Shown piece after piece: positions 27,966 through 40,038 of a stretch of DNA of 64,000 bases. The stretch comes from Dipetalonema caudispina (taxonomy: Eukaryota; Nematoda; Chromadorea; Rhabditida; Onchocercidae). Both the position numbers and the translations under genes were made by a program. Where the stretch lies: NCBI GenBank assembly GCA_013365325.1, contig JABVXV010000008.1, positions 682,001 to 746,000 of the forward strand, in the 5' to 3' direction. A model generated the notes under the pieces. That model was not told the DNA's origin. It saw only the letters and a list, made by a program, of their open reading frames with translations, and searched no databases. Within the stretch, counting starts at the first letter, position 1; each line of letters opens with the position of its first letter.

Positions 27966-28033
27966 TGAAATCGGAGCATAATTTTGACTAATCGACTTAT
28001 GAGTCGATTAGTCAAAATTATACTCCAATTTCA
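27966..28033. repeat. Long inverted repeat (32-bp arms, 4-base loop)
   Basis: Left arm 27966-27997 and right arm 28002-28033 are reverse complements with two mismatches, separated by TATG. The arms contain TTTTGACTAATCGACT and its complement. The structure could extrude as a cruciform, or form a hairpin if transcribed. It may be a short palindromic mobile-element remnant. No coding frame uses it convincingly. Confidence 0.8.
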
Positions 28034-31000
28034 TTTCCATAATCATTATAACCTATGTTGTCAGAATGATAAAATTTAAAACCGACCTTAAATTTGTGCA
28101 GTGAGTAGAATTTTTGCCTCATTACTTCATAAAGCTGAAATTTCAAATCTACCGTTAAATAATTTATCTTCTCCCTCCTACAGTGCTTAATGATTTTTAG
28201 GCCCACATAGTTCTTCCATTTTACTGTCCATATGTTAGCAGAACATTAAATCAAACGAATCAAAAGTTGATAAACTATGAATGTTTACTGCTTCCGTTAT
28301 TTCCCCAGCGGCAAATGTATCATTTCCTTTCACTGATAATACTTTTTAATTATACTTGCTAAATTAATGCAAATGTTCGCTTCAATATTAACGCATATCT
28401 CTCGCTTATCAATGCCATTCCGAATCAACCTAAGATCTATAATCTTCGGTACTCTTTACTCGAATAATCCATATTACGGAAATGATAAAATTTGATATCC
28501 ATCTAATTGTCCTACTGCAACCTGAGTGAAATTGTTCCTATAGTAATCGTTAATAATAATAGTAATTAATATCACAAATAATATTAGCAAAGTAATCGCC
28601 ATTATGCAAAAGATTTAAAACTTTCAATAGTTTTGGTTCCTGCACAAATCATACTACTGGAAAATATGGAAATTACATTTCATTTCCATAAATACTATTG
28701 GAAAATATGGCATTAGCTTACATCTAAAAAAAAATATAAGAATATATTTTGATTGCAAACAGCGTTTATCCAACAAAAATTTGTAGAATATCATTTAAAC
28801 AAAGAAAAGAGTATCAAAATAATACTACCTTTTATGAAGTGGTTGTATTTTTGATCTGAAATTTTTATAATAAGAATGATTAGTATAGAAATCAGTTTAT
28901 TAAAAATATGTCATATTTATCATAAATATGGTATAATTTCAAGTTAATCTAAATTCAGAAATGATACAAACTTGAAATAGACTATTCAGGATGACTGAGC
29001 CTAATAATATTTCCATAAGATATTTGGATGGACTATAACAATAATAACTTGATCGGTAACAATATAATTCTCAATATTACACTTAATGGGATATCATTCT
29101 TCGATGTTGAATACCAATAAAGATATGAATAATTAGTAATACATCAAATATCCGACATGTAATAATTTCATAAGTATGTTTTTGAAAAGTGCAAGCAACT
29201 CTTAATCCTTGTACCTTTCAGTTTTTCTCGTAATTGAATATAATCCTCTTCGATAGCGATCCTCAAAAGTTGATGGCGGGATAAGACAGTTTAGGGAGCG
29301 CGATACTATCAGGTTCTTTCATCTTGGCTCACAAGAGGACAGCCCTTTCATGTTCTATGCTTGTGTAAGAAATTTTTTTTCAATTTAAAATCAACTTACT
29401 TCTATAAAGCATAACTTTCAGCGACAAAATTTGATTTATTCAGGGTTATTTAGCACATGAAATCATAAAAGCATTTCACAAGTTAATATGGAAAGATCAG
29501 GAAAATGCCACAACCTTTGGAAGTGTCATCTTTTCATGAGTAAGAATCCTTGTCCCTTTTCTAAACATTTCGACTTTATTCTCACAGCAATGAAAATACA
29601 GTGCAACAGTAACATTTGCTTTCTATATATTTCGGATAAATTCTAGGCTTCTTTGTAAAATAAAGTACACTGCGTCTTGGATACAACAAATTCATCAATT
29701 CATTCTCCTATCTCACAATCCAATGCTGTGTTTCGGTCTGAAGAAGAAGTTGTCTGAACATTCTACAAATTGTCATATGTGTAAAAAGATTACCCAACTT
29801 TTGTTTCAAGTGATTACTACCATACATCGAAAGGATATTCTTTTCTTTGTTTTGCAGTAACCAGTCATTTCCGATCTATTTCTTCCGTTAAACTGTTCAG
29901 TCTAAAGTCGAATGAGGTAGCAAATCGGAGAATCTCTAATTATCTAATATTGACATAAGTTGAAGCTTATATCTTCTATACTGTCGGCTTGCTTAGAGCA
30001 CTTATTGAATTAATCGTCTTCACTTAATCTGACGAAACAGCGAAGGACAAAAAAATTAATCCACGTTGTCCACAAATATTATTGTTGTTGCCAATGAAAA
30101 GCCACAAGGTGCAAAAAACAGGAAAAGAAATTAGAAATGAGCGGAAATGGACGTTAAACAATACCAGTTATATTCATTCTGGTTATATCCAGCATTACTA
30201 TTTCCACTTGATCATGCAAGTAAGATACTATTTCCAAGTGATTTTTTTAAATCAAGAAATTAATTAGCTGAGGATGACTGTAAAAAAATAGAAATTAATA
30301 GCTCCCGCAGATCACCTATATAGCAATTTTTTGACTGGACTGGATGGATATCTGTTTCCGGATTTGTATTTGCATATGGATCCAAATTTATGCCTGTCTA
30401 TCCATGTTCTTTGTTTCTGTCCATTCCTTTTTTGAAACATTTAAATTCGTGCTCTTTCTTTGTTTTCAAACAATTGAAATTTGTTTCATTAACATGTTGC
30501 CCTCATTAGGGTTACTGCCTTCTGCTGTTTTTATCAGCAATTATTATCATTATCATCAAGTAGTTATGACATAAAAAAACCACATATTGAAACTGGGAAA
30601 ATTCTTAGTGCTTCACTTAACGTAGTTTTATTAATCTTTATAGTGAAAAATCAGTTTGGAAAATTATTTTGCTGAGGATGATTACCGGGAAACGGTGCCA
30701 GGAGGTAACGGCACATGGAGGACGAGTCAATGATGGCGGTATCAACAGAACTACATCAGCTATCATCTCTGATTTCAAAATTGCCTTTCAGTATCTGCTC
30801 AGTTGGGGACTGTTGCTGTCAGTTTTGACAGCAAAATGTTATTTATATCCTGCCCGTTTTAAATTTTGTTTTCAAATAAGGTCTTGTTGAAAACAAAGAA
30901 ATTTTTCAGAAGCGAGCAATAGAAAAATGAGTGAGGAAGTAGTTCGGAGTGGTACAGTTAGTGTATCAATAACATGTTCTCACTAAAATTTTTTCATCTT

Positions 31001-33810
31001 AAAACGAAAAAAATACCAATTTCCATCTTCAGAAAAAATATCAATTTTCATCTTCAAAGATACTGCAAGTGGTATTATTGTTGATATAATGATGGCGATA
31101 CTAACAATTATCACAATGATTAATGCTTACTTAGCATATGGATCTTTCATAAGACTACCGAAAAGAACATGAGAGAACGAAAACTACATGAAGTGGAACG
31201 TGATGGAAAGAAGTTCAGCAGAAGGTTAGTTCTTTAATTTCTAATTACCTTTGTGATTACTCCTCGTATTAAGTCTTCATTCGTTCAAAAAAGAAAATGT
31301 CTTTAGTAATAAGCAAACTTTTTCGGGGATTTTTGGTAAGGCATTCAGTTCGATGACCGATATTCTCAAAAAGCAACAAATCCATAATCCATCGGAAAAA
31401 TCATTCTTCACGGGTGATCACTACTTGTTTCAACAATATTGTATAGCTTAATAAATAATGAAATTTACAGTGGTATAATTAAGCTTTGTCCGAAGAATCT
31501 ATTATTTCACATTCATATCAATACCAGTGAATATTAAAATTGATGACTGCTTCCTCAATATTATTCACTAATTTCGTTACAGATGTTGGAACAATAAGAT
31601 TATATGCAATACGATTTGTTCAACAATAAGCAATTTTATAAAAACCCCCCCGTATTTTTCCATTATAAGGATTTAACTTGTTTTATTGTTGTTGGAAATA
31701 ATCGTTTTTAGGATAATTTCAAACGCCGCAAATACTCCAACCAAAGTGCGATATGTTATATCTTCTATTGGTCATTAATGTCTGAATGGTTAAAATAATT
31801 CCAAGTTAGTCATACAATCAATTCCAGCAGAAAATTAATTTTATGAGTAACTTGAAATTATTTTATCCCAAATTCGGTAAAAATAAAGGAAATTAGAGAA
31901 AAAAAATTGAAATTAAAGTTCAGCATAGTCACGTGAAAAGCATTTAATATTGCATCATTTAACTTAGTTGCCCTTTCTGTGCTACATCCCTATAAACATT
32001 GGAAACAAGTTACAGTGTGAAAAATCCTGCAGGGAAGCAATAAAGGATACCCAAAAACGAATTGAAATCATCTAGCAATTGAAATTAACCTTAAAACACG
32101 TTGAAATGAAAGGCTTCATTGACAATCGTCTGCTTTTAAAACATGCTTTGATGAGAAATCAAAATTTAACAAGTTTGAAAGTGGAAAATTACTACTTCTT
32201 TTGTACACCATGTTTTTTGGGGGTCTTTGGTAAAGGGAAAGAAAGGCAAACAGTTACATTGCTGAAATAATATATCTATAATAATTAGGTAGTAAAAAAA
32301 TGTAAAATAACCAGACACTAAAGTTAAACGAATTTCTGTAATTCGAACGTCATTAATAAATGTCACCAAATACTTTTATCAGCTAATCAGGTATGATAAC
32401 AATGGTTCATATGTTTTATCTTGGTTTAAAGTCAAACTTCAAAACCTTTCTCGAGCCATATGAATGTTATATAATGTCTATATCTGATTTGTTCACTTCA
32501 TCAATTTTTGTTATTTGCTTGAAGGACTTTACGAACTTTTAATCTTTTAAAATGACTCGACTGATAAAGATTGAAATATTAAAAACCATAGTTATGATAA
32601 TGATAGCAGCACAAATGTTCATCCTGAAAATGTTATTGGTGAATTATTAAAGTGATAAAATTGCTATAGTCTTTTACTTATTATTCCTTATAATGATAAT
32701 TACCAATTAAAACGATTTGTGACTAATTTATTCTGTCTTATATAAGTAATCCTCACACATTGCGCCGTAACAGTCGATTTGATACACAATAACTTGGAGA
32801 AATTACTTTCTGGGATATTTACAAGAGTATCATTTGTCAGTTATTTTATAAAATTAATATAAATATTAGCTATTCATCCTTAACCTTGTAATCATCAAAT
32901 CATCATCTAAATCGAATTTGTTTTTGATTTGAAAACATTGTCTCTCTATTCGACAAAATGAAAGTTGACTGACTGCTTCTTAAAATTTCTTTGAAATAAA
33001 ACATTACGTTATTTTATCAACGTCGTAAGCAATCAGCTGAAGTGTTTTTTTTTGTATGTTCATCTTTTTTTCACACGGAAACACTAGCAGAAAACAGAAT
33101 TTAACGCGGTGTTCGTATCACCCTGAACCATCCTCCAATAGTCATTTTTTTACTAACAACTAAGGATAGATGATTAGAAAAAACGTTCCTTAGATATGGC
33201 CTTGACGCGTCATAACCGGCCAGGAGAGCGAAGCCATAATTTCATCTGGTGATAGATCTTGTAGCAATTATGTTCCTTTGCCAAAGCTTTCTCAAATTGT
33301 TTCATTATTTAAAGCGGTAGATTTTGGATAGTACCCAGCATAAGTTGGTTGCTTCTGATAATACCCCCTCATTATTACCTTACCATAAGAAATTTTTCAA
33401 ACAGTACTTATCAAGTGTAAAATACTTAGTTAAATATTTTAAAATGGATTATCTCTCTGAGTAAGATCAAAGCAAGTAACATATTGTAATGTTGGCAGTT
33501 CAACCTTAGAAACTATCATCGATCTTTATACTAGCAGAATTAGAAAGTTATTTCAGAATCTTATATCGATATGTTTGTATTTGTACAACAAATAATACTA
33601 TAGCATCAAAACTTTTTGCTAAACCTTCATTTTGATTCACAATTTACTTAGTATTTACTAAGTAGTGCGATCACACTTCTAGACTTTTTTTTAAAGTTTT
33701 TTTCTTTAAAGTGCATAAAATCAACAAGTGGTGGTGGAAGCTGATGTTAAATTTTTAAGGATTGTATTGGATATTTGTATTCTCATGCTTTTACTCCTTT
33801 TATTCGTTTC

Positions 33811-34090
33811 CTTCTACTTACTATTGTTTAAAGACTTTCAAATATTTTGGAAAGTTCGTTTCTAGTTGAATGAATAAGACACTATGATAAAGCAGATGCT
33901 CTAATAGTCTGTTTATAGATTCAACTTGAAGTAATTTGTAGGAATTGAAGCTTTTCAACAATATTTAAGCGTAAGGATTGATGGAACTCTAAAATTGCTT
34001 TAAACATTTAGAGCTGTTTTCTGGTAGACCTGATTTCTTCTACTTACTACTTTTAAATTTTTTGGAAAGTTCGTTTCTAGTTGAATTGAA
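33811..34090. repeat. Direct repeat pair, about 55-65 bp each
   Basis: Copies at about 33811-33874 and 34037-34090 share CTTCTACTTACTA and TTTTGGAAAGTTCGTTTCTA followed by GTTGAAT. Weaker similarity continues downstream (a CTAAAGCA / TAAAGCA motif). The offset is 216-226 bases because of small indels, consistent with an old tandem duplication. Confidence 0.6.
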
Positions 34091-34379
34091 AAACGTTGTG
34101 CTAAAGCATATGCATGAAATTTTGATTAAATTTAAAATGCATATCGTTTCATATCAAAAACATGGAATAATTATTCGAAGTTATTGATATTACTGTTATT
34201 TAATTTAACCGTACTCTCATTTGTTGTGCACTCGAATACGGTACTTAGTACCATAGATGAGGAGAAGTGAAATGGAAAAGGAAGTAAGAAAGGGTATGAT
34301 TTGTGACATGAAAATGTCCTCCTGTTCATGTTCCTGCTGGTGCTAGTGCTCGTCTTGGTACTGGTGATATCGATAAACT

Positions 34380-34408
34380 GGGCGGGGCGGGGCGGGGCGG
34401 GGGTGCGG
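34380..34408 (+). repeat. GGGGC tandem tract with G-quadruplex potential
   Basis: Four to five G-runs of three or more bases are spaced by single C residues, giving several perfect GGGGC units in a row within a genome that is otherwise about 70% AT. The pattern meets the usual G3+N1-7 rule for an intramolecular G-quadruplex. It lies about 1.15 kb upstream of the secreted-peptide gene. Confidence 0.8.
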
Positions 34409-35551
34409 TGAGATAGGTGGAGTAGGGTCGATCATCCATCCGTTCTATAGAACTACTTAACTACCAGTGCTCATGCTGCTTCCAAAACCAATCCTTGTGG
34501 TGACAGTCAGGAATATAAGCTGACCTCTCGTCTTTCTTTGATACTTGACTAACTTTGTCGGATTTACTCACTCAGTTTTTTTCCTAATTTGTATTACTCA
34601 AGATTGATCTATTTAATCGAGTACATCCATGTTAATTAGTTGCTTCAGTAGAAGTTAAATAATTTTATATTAAATCAATTTAAGCATATGCAGTTAAATC
34701 GCATTGGGAAAAAAGATTATGAATAAAAAGTTACTATGCTAAAAATTTATAGTATTCCTCCCAAAAATATGAAAGTGTTCTCCCCGTAATCAAATACATT
34801 TTAATCAAATTACTTCTCGTTATTTAAAATACTGTCACTGTCACATTTTTCACTTCGTTGTTGATTTCGAGTGCAAAAAAAAAGTACTTCCACTTTTCAA
34901 CTTTCGTTTGCAGATGTCATTAAGTAATAATAAAAAAACTTGAACTTACTAATCCCTTTACAGCTTGTGAATACAAATCAGTGTAAAAATGAAAGTCACT
35001 CTTAAACACTCGAATTTTTTAAATTATAAAATGATTTGATTATTATAAGATGTTTTTATAAATCGAATTTATAAATTATAAAATGCTCATTTGATTATTT
35101 CATAATTATCGCGTCCACGGATAAATTATAGTCTTAAATGTTTGGAATTATTCATCTAGTTGATTTAACTCTGTCTAACTACTCGTTATATTACTTTACC
35201 ACACTTTACTTAAAAGTACCCGTGAATATGTTTAATTTCTAGATTCTAATTGTTATATCAGGTAAGACCACCTTTACAAATAACAATATAATAGCTTTAA
35301 CAATAATTATTATTATCATTATATATCAATTTATATCAATTACTACAAAATCCTAGTCATATCTTGATAACACTCGAAAAATTATTTTATGTATAATTAA
35401 TTATATTAACTACAATGTTTTACATTCTCATTGTATTTCGATTTATTAGTTGCTCAAATCCTATTGAAATATTACAGATGGTATCTATTCATTATATGGA
35501 TGTGATTAATTGTCACCAAATTTTATTTTAATCTAAATATATCCGTAATCA

Positions 35552-35558
35552 TTTACAG
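35552..35558 (+). promoter_or_regulatory. Candidate trans-splice acceptor abutting the start codon
   Basis: A TTTACAG acceptor ends directly against the ATG at 35559, leaving no room for a normal 5' UTR. In a nematode the simplest reading is spliced-leader addition, so that the leader itself becomes the 5' UTR. It also supports the choice of start codon for the peptide gene. Confidence 0.55.
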
Positions 35559-36306
35559 ATGAAGACGACCGGTGTATTATTGCTGTCGGCGCTATGCGTC
35601 GCTTTATCGTTAAGTGTTAGGGATGAGTGCATGGAACGCTACAAAATATGTTCGGTGAAAGATCGCTTCACAATGCAAAGAATATGTCGAAAAAGCGGCG
35701 GATTGTTGAAACATACACTGAAATATGCAGGAAAAGGTTTGCTTAAAAGTAAAGGAACTAAAACAATTGGTCATAAATTTCAAAGTTTGGAAATATCGTA
35801 CAGGATAGAGTAGCACAAATAATATTGTGCAAAATAGTTATTGGATATTTAGGGAAATAGAGAAATTTATGTGATAATTATTTGTTTTTTATTTTCTCCA
35901 TAATCATTTTTTAAATTCTTTTACTATTTTCAAAAAGTTTAACTCGTTAATATGTATTTTTTAGATCTAAGTTGAATAATTAATTATCCATGGAAAGTGA
36001 GAAATCAAAACTGCAAGGAATCCCCGAGTTGAGGATAAATAGGGTTTTCGACCAACTTTGAAAACAAGAAATTTATGTTCGTCAAAATTCTAGGATCATC
36101 CCGTTACGTGATGCAAAGTTTTTGATATTACTGTCAGTCAGTTACTTTTAAACAGATAACAGGTGCAGTATGTGATCATTGTTAGTTTCTTTTCAGAGAT
36201 AATCTCTGATTGCTGCCAGCCAAGCGGTTGCACCAGACAGTACTTATGTGACTTCTGTGGAAATTCGTGTTGTCAAATTGCGGTTGACATGATGATTATG
36301 GATTGA
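35559..36306 (+). CDS. Small secreted cysteine-rich peptide, possibly a divergent insulin-like peptide
   Basis: Two exons, 35559-35748 and 36197-36306, give 99 residues with matching phase 1. Residues 1-19 are a clear signal peptide (MKTTGVLLLSALCVALSLS). Exon 1 then has C24, C31 and C43; C31 and C43 are separated by 11 residues, the spacing of an insulin B chain. A basic linker follows, with KK at the exon junction. Exon 2 carries C69 C70, C75, C81, C84, C88 and C89; CC-x4-C-x8-C (69-84) resembles an insulin A chain, which is normally CC-x3-C-x8-C. The phase-1 intron falls in the putative C-peptide, as in insulin genes. Ten mature cysteines allow five disulfides, more than canonical insulin. 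An alternative phase-1 donor earlier in exon 1 (GTTTGC) would shorten the linker. An unrelated cysteine-rich secreted peptide remains possible. Confidence 0.5.
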
Positions 36307-39300
36307 TCGTTTCTACAAGAGTGGACTCCATCATGCAACACATATTTGCTCAAAGAAATTAAATTCATCAGTAATTGGTTGCGTCAATAATGAACACTTC
36401 GAGTTTTTTTTTTATAAACAGGCCGTCGTTCCAAATGGTGCTGATATACAGAATACTGTATCTTAATGTACTAGCATGCACTGTATTTGATGCCAAAAAA
36501 AAGATCTTACCGTATCACTTCTGATCTTTGATAACTTAATTTGAACTTAATTTTAACTTAATTTATTTTACAAACAAAACAGTATTTTTATTATAGTGTA
36601 TATTGCATCAATGATTTTAATGAATAGTGTAATTTGTCATTAATAGTAACTATTTAGGATAGTGCTAATGTCATCTCTCAAACTGCGTTTTCTTCACTGA
36701 ACCACAATTGCAAAAGTACTTGAGTACTTACACTTAGAGTAATCTGGAATGAGTTATTTCTTCGTTTATCTTTTATTTATTCTCTCATCTTTTGAACACT
36801 ATTTGTTGTTGCATGATATTAAATCCCATCTTCTTATTTATTAATTGGTCTCGTCAATTTTGAAAGACAAAGGGAAGAAATGCAAGATGTATGGGTGGGT
36901 AAGTCGTTTGAAAGTGATATGATATCGCGACGAATTGTCATCTCAACTTTATTCTAGTCAATCTCAATTGTTACTTCACCGCTATTATTGTCATGTCATA
37001 TGTTAATCACATTGCTGTCAACACACTGCATTCTCTCCTTCTTTCTCTCTCTCTCTCCACACATATATATGTATATGTGTAATGTTAATGTGTCACTCTC
37101 TGTCATACTAATCGTATTACTGTGAATATACCGTATACTCTCCCCGTATACTGTCAGTTGTTACCGTAAAACTCATTCAGCTTTAAAAACTCTTTTACGC
37201 CTTCTGTGTTAACACGTCATCGGTGGACAGCGATTATTGAGTAATAGGATAGCTCATGAAAAATATGCAAAGTTGAACTGAACAGCACCAATTTATTCTT
37301 CCATTCCACATTTCCTGAGAGGAACTGTCGCTCAATGAGAGGAAAAGTGCAGTGTAGTGGACACTACAGCGGTTTATTGAGATAGTAAGAAATAATTCAA
37401 TGCCATTCTCTACCTTGCTCTCGTTATACATCGGATAAGCATAGCTTGTTGCTTTTCCTAACGGTTACGAGACTGGTTCTTCCTGATAAGTGGAGTTTTT
37501 TGGATTCGCAAGAAACAGATCTTGGTATGTCCCCCCTCCTTGTCACTATAACGATAGTGCATGCCAAGCAAAAAGATGGGACGAACCAAATGTTGTCATG
37601 CAGAAAAGTCTTTCTAGGTAGGATATATAGGTGCAGTAGATCTTCGCTTGGATCAATGTCAATGAGCAGACAATACTGAGTGGTTTTTGAAGAGAGGACG
37701 TGAACGGTCCTCTAAATGACATGCGGTTGTTGTTAAGTTGGTGCGAAGGTCAGTGCGATGGTTTGCCGCATGTGTGTCGCAGATACAGAAGGTGCATATG
37801 GTTGACGTGAATTATACTACCTGGAGCAAGTTAGTGTCAGTGTCCGTGTCGGAACGATTGAAGTTGATGAAGAATGCACCCCTCTCCGAACAAACAACAC
37901 ATGTTGGGAGGGAGCCACATACCATCCACGAAGGACATTAAATAGCCCTAGCATGACCGTATGGGTATGGCAAGCCATGTATCATCACTCCATTTTCCCA
38001 TCTTGCCCGTCTTCATACACGGAAGTCTTCATACACCCAGTAACATTTGCATACCACTAAGATATAGCGGAAATCTACCCTCAAGCGTTCCAAGACTTCA
38101 GTGGAAATGGGAGTGATGATCATTGGTCTTTTTTCTGTACCTTTGACATATGATCAGTGGTGGATGCCTTTTCTAAATATTGATACATCCTATTAACAAG
38201 ACCCTTAGAAGAGCAAAGGAAGTATTTCCTTTATTAATATTGTAATGCGAATAATATCAAGCAAAACAGAAAACTTTGATTAAATTATTGATCCGTTCAA
38301 TAAATATATGGCAAAATTCATTGGTTCTTGTACCGAAAATGCCGCAGAAAGTCTAAAGCATTTACCTTTTTGCAAACTATAATTTAAGCGAAAAAGTTGA
38401 CAAAACAGTATTTTAGTAATTAAATGATAATTTTTCAAATGCATTTAATATTGATAGTCTTGTGGAATAGATTAGAATGAAAATTTCAGCACTGGGGAAT
38501 ATTCAACATATAAATGGTTGGTTGATGTCAAGCAGTGCATTGCATACCTTCTTGATGAATAACGTTACACATTGGTAATTTATGCCGGGTGCAAACCGGA
38601 AGAGAGAGAAAGAAAGGACATTTCAAGAATTAGTGACCGTGAAATGTATCGATCGTAATTTGCCATCTTTTGCTTAATAAAAGAACCTCATCTGATTGCT
38701 GAAATTGAAGGTATAATAGCTAATATCAGACTTAATCTTGAAAGTACCAATCCTTTTTGCAATTCATAAATGTCGAAACGAACTGGCAGATATAAACGTG
38801 GCATCATAAAGAATTATTTCCTGAGAACATAGATGAGAAATTTCAAAACAGAAATCCTGATGTATTGGATGAAATCAGTTTTTCGCAGATCAAATCATCT
38901 TTTCTCATCGTATATAAGCAAGGTCGTGCTGCTAACACGTGTACTCATGCAATTTACTCGTTTCTGAAAGAGTAATACCAAAATATCAAACGACTTCGAT
39001 CATTAACGCATCACGTCCCTTGTGACGGAATAATACATATTAGTTGAGGCCAAGCAACAGTTTTATGAAGAAAGCCAATGACTCACTATGTGACTGTCAA
39101 CTATTAATCTACTTGCCGAATAAATTATTCAGTTCTGAATACCTCTATTCTTATTACTTCATCGGATTCTCAATTATTTTTCCGATACAAATATTCTCAA
39201 CCGTTATAAGTTTCTAACCATACACTGCGTTCAAGTATTATGCTGATTTTATGCTGGTTTGCTACAAATTCAATATTTTATTATGATGTTGGAAAGAAAA

Positions 39301-39534
39301 CAGCTGTGCAGTATTGAAGCATACCGAAGAAATTGCCTTGGACTAGTTGGAAGAAAATAGAGAACCTGAACCATTGAGCCTGAACTCAAGCAGTAATGAA
39401 CTTGAATGAGAAGTTAAAGTAAGGCTTGCTTGTGCGCAGTAAATTTATTATGAAATACCTTGTTAGCCTTTCACATCGTACAAAAAACTTCCTGACAGGT
39501 GAAGTGATGAAATGATCTGATGGTTCTCAGTGAA
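36307..39534. other. Intergenic stretch with microsatellite and a less AT-rich island
   Basis: Contains a CT run at 37042-37058 followed by TA/TG dinucleotides to about 37080, and a less AT-rich island at about 37440-38120. Open frames at 37446-37679 and 37738-37941 lie in the island but show no recognisable domain and no splice-consistent chain. From 38470 to 39100 there are broken short frames with nothing I can name. Confidence 0.4.
37042..37082. repeat. CT / TA-TG microsatellite
   Basis: A pyrimidine CT run followed by an alternating AT/GT stretch (ACATATATATGTATATGTGT). Simple sequence, likely length-variable between individuals. Confidence 0.8.
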
Positions 39535-40038
39535 TTACACTTGCATTTCAATATTTTCTACATTTGTCCAGGCACTAAAATTCTGGGAACCTAAGACACT
39601 AATTTAATTCCGGTAATTATCATAATGAAAAATAAAACTTACAACATATTCAGTGAATTCGTTTTTCTCGGATACGTGAAGTAAACTTTCTTCACAATTT
39701 TGCAACCGTATCCTCGCAATCATCATTCCGCTAACACAAAATGATACAAAGCTACAAATTATCAATACTAAAATCATAATTTGTATACTGATACCATTGA
39801 TCAGTAACCAAAATCCACATATGAAATTTGCAATAACCATGAAACCTAAAACGAAGATTAGTGAATCCGATGTGGACTTCCAGCGAGATTGGTGAAGTGA
39901 AAATTCCAACGGGATTACAGAAGCAGCTAGTCGAGTTTTCACGGATTTTGAATGCTCACAACTTAGTTGGGAGACCGCATTTACTGGCGAAACATTTAAT
40001 TGACATTTATCTGTCGCAGTTAAATGTAACAGTTTCAT
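39535..40038 (-). CDS. Small two-transmembrane protein of unknown family
   Basis: Two minus-strand exons, 39643-40038 and 39535-39582, give 147 residues in phase. The ATG at 40038 lies nine bases behind a TTTCAG acceptor (exon start at 40047), which suits spliced-leader addition and decided the start. Residues 1-58 are polar. Two hydrophobic helices follow, about 59-80 (IFVLGFMVIANFICGFWLL) and 86-109 (IQIMILVLIICSFVSFCVSG), with a tight turn between them. A polar acidic tail then runs to a short exon 2. The donor after TEYV is a strong GTAAGT. I do not recognise the family. It lies downstream of and parallel to the tetraspanin gene. The first exon is better supported than the second. Confidence 0.45.

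Larger units (their letters stand above)
21614..35558. other. 14-kb gene-poor AT-rich region
   Basis: I found no frame with family similarity or a consistent exon chain. The region contains two short direct-repeat pairs (25335-25574, 33811-34090), a 32-bp-arm hairpin (27966-28033), an AAC run (26647-26665), A- and T-runs, and a GGGGC tract (34380-34408). The ORF at 24681-24971 has no recognisable domain. Less AT-rich coding-like scraps near 30670-31230 do not join in phase. Confidence 0.5.

Noticed and set aside
38470..39120. Broken frames suspected to be a decayed retroelement
   Set aside because: I could not identify reverse transcriptase, integrase or terminal repeats; evidence is too weak to name it.
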